From: Bacteroidales bacterium UBA3709
GTDB taxonomy: Bacteria > Bacteroidota > Bacteroidia > Bacteroidales > UBA932
Assembly: GCA_002372015.1 (NCBI GenBank)
Contig: DFIA01000003.1
Coordinates: 1 to 7,889 of the forward strand
DNA: 7,889 nt
Direction of reading: 5' to 3'
Shown: positions 6,564 to 7,889 of the stretch, in pieces
Numbering within the stretch: position 1 is the first letter of the stretch
How the letters are laid out: each line of letters begins with the position of its first letter
The notes under the pieces: model-generated
Database searches by the model: none
Told to the model about the DNA's origin: nothing
The model's input: only the letters and a program-made list of their open reading frames with translations
Made by a program: the position numbers and the translations under genes

Positions 6564-7805
6564 CTATTTAATCTTGATTGTTTGCGAAGGCTGAATACGG
6601 CTTATAAAGTGGCAAGGTATAAGCAATATTAGCATTATTACAATAAAACTCAAGATATTAGCCCCCACAACACTCCACCACGAAATATCTATAGGTACAT
6701 AGTTTATAAAATAATTATCTGGATTCAGACGTATAAACTTCAACGAACTTTCTGCCAAGCATAATGCTATTGCCGCCACAGTTCCGATACCAAGCCCTAA
6801 AAGAACTATCCCTGAACTCTTTGCCAGAAAAATCTTCTTGATTCCGCTGTTCTGCATCCCCAACGACTTCAATATACCTATGGAAGAAATGTTCTCAAAT
6901 AATATTATCAGTACACAACTAATCATGTTAAAGGCAGCTACTGCCACCATCAGCACTAAGATAATCAGAACATTCATATCTAACAGCCTAAGCCAATCCA
7001 CAAGATTAGACATATCTTCATAAGAACCGGAAATTCTCAAATACTGCTCTATATCGTCATACGAATAAATAGCCTCGGCAATCTGATTTTTTCTAATATA
7101 ATAGTCTGAAAGCGAGTGATTAGAAAAATTTACTATATATGCACTGCTTCTGTCTTCCGGCCAGTCATTTAGAGAATTAACCACAGAACGCGGCGCCAAC
7201 ACATAAGTCTTGTCTAAATTCTCCAACTGTGCAGAGTAAATGGCACTTATACGCAATCTTCTAACCTTAACATGTTCGCCTACAAAATAGAAATTAGCCT
7301 TTTCTCCACACTTCAGATTCATCATGTCGGCAAGTCTTTGCGATATTACAACCCAATCGTTTGTATCCGAATCGGGCAGTGTTCCTTCTCGCAAATTAGA
7401 GGCATAAAAAGACCAGTCAAAAGAACTGTCTATACCTTTCAGAATAACTCCCTGCAAATTATCATCCGTTTTAAGAATACCTGGCCTATAACTTATTGCC
7501 TGAAAAGATGTTACAAAAGGTAGTTTCAAAATATTTTCCTTAGCAGCAAGAGGCGGCAGGCTCAGTTGCTCCGAGGTAAAATCGGCAGTGCCTGTAGGCG
7601 GCATTGCAGATATCGTTACATCGCCATTAAAGGCCATCATCTTTGCATCTACTTCTCTTCTAAATCCACGCGATACCGATATTGAAACAATAATAACCAA
7701 TATGCTGATAGCCACAGAAAGCACGGCAATTATATTGCCGGCAGAAGTCAGTTTTCCGCTTCCTGCCCCTGATATTCTTCTGGCAATAAACCAGCTGAGT
7801 TTCAT
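6564..7805 (-). CDS. LolC/LolE/FtsX-type ABC transporter permease
   Basis: This 413-residue inner-membrane protein has the MacB-like plan of the lipoprotein-releasing (LolC/LolE) permeases. A cytoplasmic start MKLSWFIARRISG precedes TM1 (about 23-45). A large periplasmic domain follows (about 50-275), and then come TM2 (277-304), TM3 (327-352) and TM4 (376-400). The FtsX-type coupling segment IGILKSLGMQNSGIKKIF sits between TM2 and TM3, where it contacts the ATPase in this family. By family, it would move lipoproteins from the inner membrane toward the outer membrane, or do related envelope work; the exact cargo cannot be read from the sequence. No ATPase gene lies in the window, so a LolD-like partner must be encoded elsewhere or beyond the right edge. 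The gene converges on the transglycosylase gene with two bases between stops and is divergent from tRNA-Gly. The start gives the expected short N-terminus; no clear promoter is seen. Confidence 0.87.
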   Translation of the reverse strand: MKLSWFIARRISGAGSGKLTSAGNIIAVLSVAISILVIIVSISVSRGFRREVDAKMMAFNGDVTISAMPPTGTADFTSEQLSLPPLAAKENILKLPFVTSFQAISYRPGILKTDDNLQGVILKGIDSSFDWSFYASNLREGTLPDSDTNDWVVISQRLADMMNLKCGEKANFYFVGEHVKVRRLRISAIYSAQLENLDKTYVLAPRSVVNSLNDWPEDRSSAYIVNFSNHSLSDYYIRKNQIAEAIYSYDDIEQYLRISGSYEDMSNLVDWLRLLDMNVLIILVLMVAVAAFNMISCVLIILFENISSIGILKSLGMQNSGIKKIFLAKSSGIVLLGLGIGTVAAIALCLAESSLKFIRLNPDNYFINYVPIDISWWSVVGANILSFIVIMLILLIPCHFISRIQPSQTIKIK

Positions 7806-7826
7806 TCTTAATTGAAAAAATATTAT

Positions 7827-7834
7827 TACATTTG
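7827..7834 (+). promoter_or_regulatory. -7 promoter box of the tRNA-Gly gene
   Basis: TACATTTG matches TAnnTTTG exactly and ends 9 bases before the first tRNA base, so transcription would begin almost at the mature 5' end. Any -33 element would fall at or inside the start of the divergent permease gene; TTTC at 7800-7803 is a weak candidate. Confidence 0.6.
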
Positions 7835-7843
7835 CAGCTCCAT

Positions 7844-7889
7844 GCGGAAATAGCTCAGTTGGTAGAGCATCAGCTTCCCAAGCTGAGGG
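7844..7889 (+). tRNA. tRNA-Gly, anticodon CCC, 5' part only
   Basis: The window ends inside this gene. The visible parts are the acceptor 5' strand GCGGAAA (7844-7850), the D stem GCTC/GAGC around loop AGTTGGTA, and an anticodon stem TCAGC/GCTGA (7870-7874 and 7882-7886). The seven-base loop TTCCCAA has the anticodon CCC at 7877-7879, which reads GGG glycine codons. The T arm and acceptor 3' strand lie beyond the right edge, so integrity cannot be confirmed. Confidence 0.93.

Noticed and set aside
7588..7815. 75-codon plus-strand frame opposite the permease start
   Set aside because: It is a mirror of the hydrophobic TM1 coding region on the other strand and has no independent support.

Overview
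The window looks like chromosomal DNA from a Bacteroidota (probably Bacteroidales) genome. The evidence is AT-rich coding sequence, repeated matches to the Bacteroidota -7 promoter box (TAnnTTTG), little use of Shine-Dalgarno sites, and protein families typical of the phylum: a 6-bladed beta-propeller lipoprotein, a Porin_10-type outer-membrane protein, and an XRE regulator with the Bacteroidota-style N-terminus. I cannot name a genus.

Layout, left to right. On the minus strand, 1-86 is the start of a small helix-turn-helix regulator that runs off the window. Positions 87-406 are mostly non-coding, but on the minus strand they hold two mini-ORFs directly downstream of the propeller gene. One (316-414) is 32 codons and resembles the C-terminal end of a thioredoxin-fold protein. 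The other (194-319) is 41 codons and hydrophobic. Each overlaps its predecessor by a few bases. A beta-propeller lipoprotein gene (407-1513, minus) is divergent from pncB, with a near-consensus -7 box facing each way in the gap between them.

On the plus strand, 1647-6561 is one compact block: pncB (nicotinate phosphoribosyltransferase, NAD salvage), a putative beta-barrel porin whose start overlaps the end of pncB by 11 bases, and an MltF-like lytic transglycosylase whose ATG directly abuts the porin stop. The last two are envelope proteins: one predicted in the outer membrane, the other a membrane-anchored peptidoglycan cleaver in the periplasm. pncB is metabolically unrelated to them, and the tight spacing suggests co-transcription from the promoter upstream of pncB.

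A convergent gene on the minus strand (6564-7805) ends two bases from the transglycosylase stop and encodes a LolC/LolE/FtsX-type permease with no ATPase gene beside it. The window closes with the first 46 bases of a tRNA-Gly (CCC) gene on the plus strand, preceded by its own -7 box.

I see no CRISPR array, insertion sequence, integrase, phage gene, riboswitch or convincing intrinsic terminator. No clearly new biological system is evident. The oddest points are the chained mini-ORFs behind the propeller gene and the nearly absent second lobe in the substrate-binding-like domain of the transglycosylase. Family assignments come from reading the translated proteins and recalling family motifs; no search was run.
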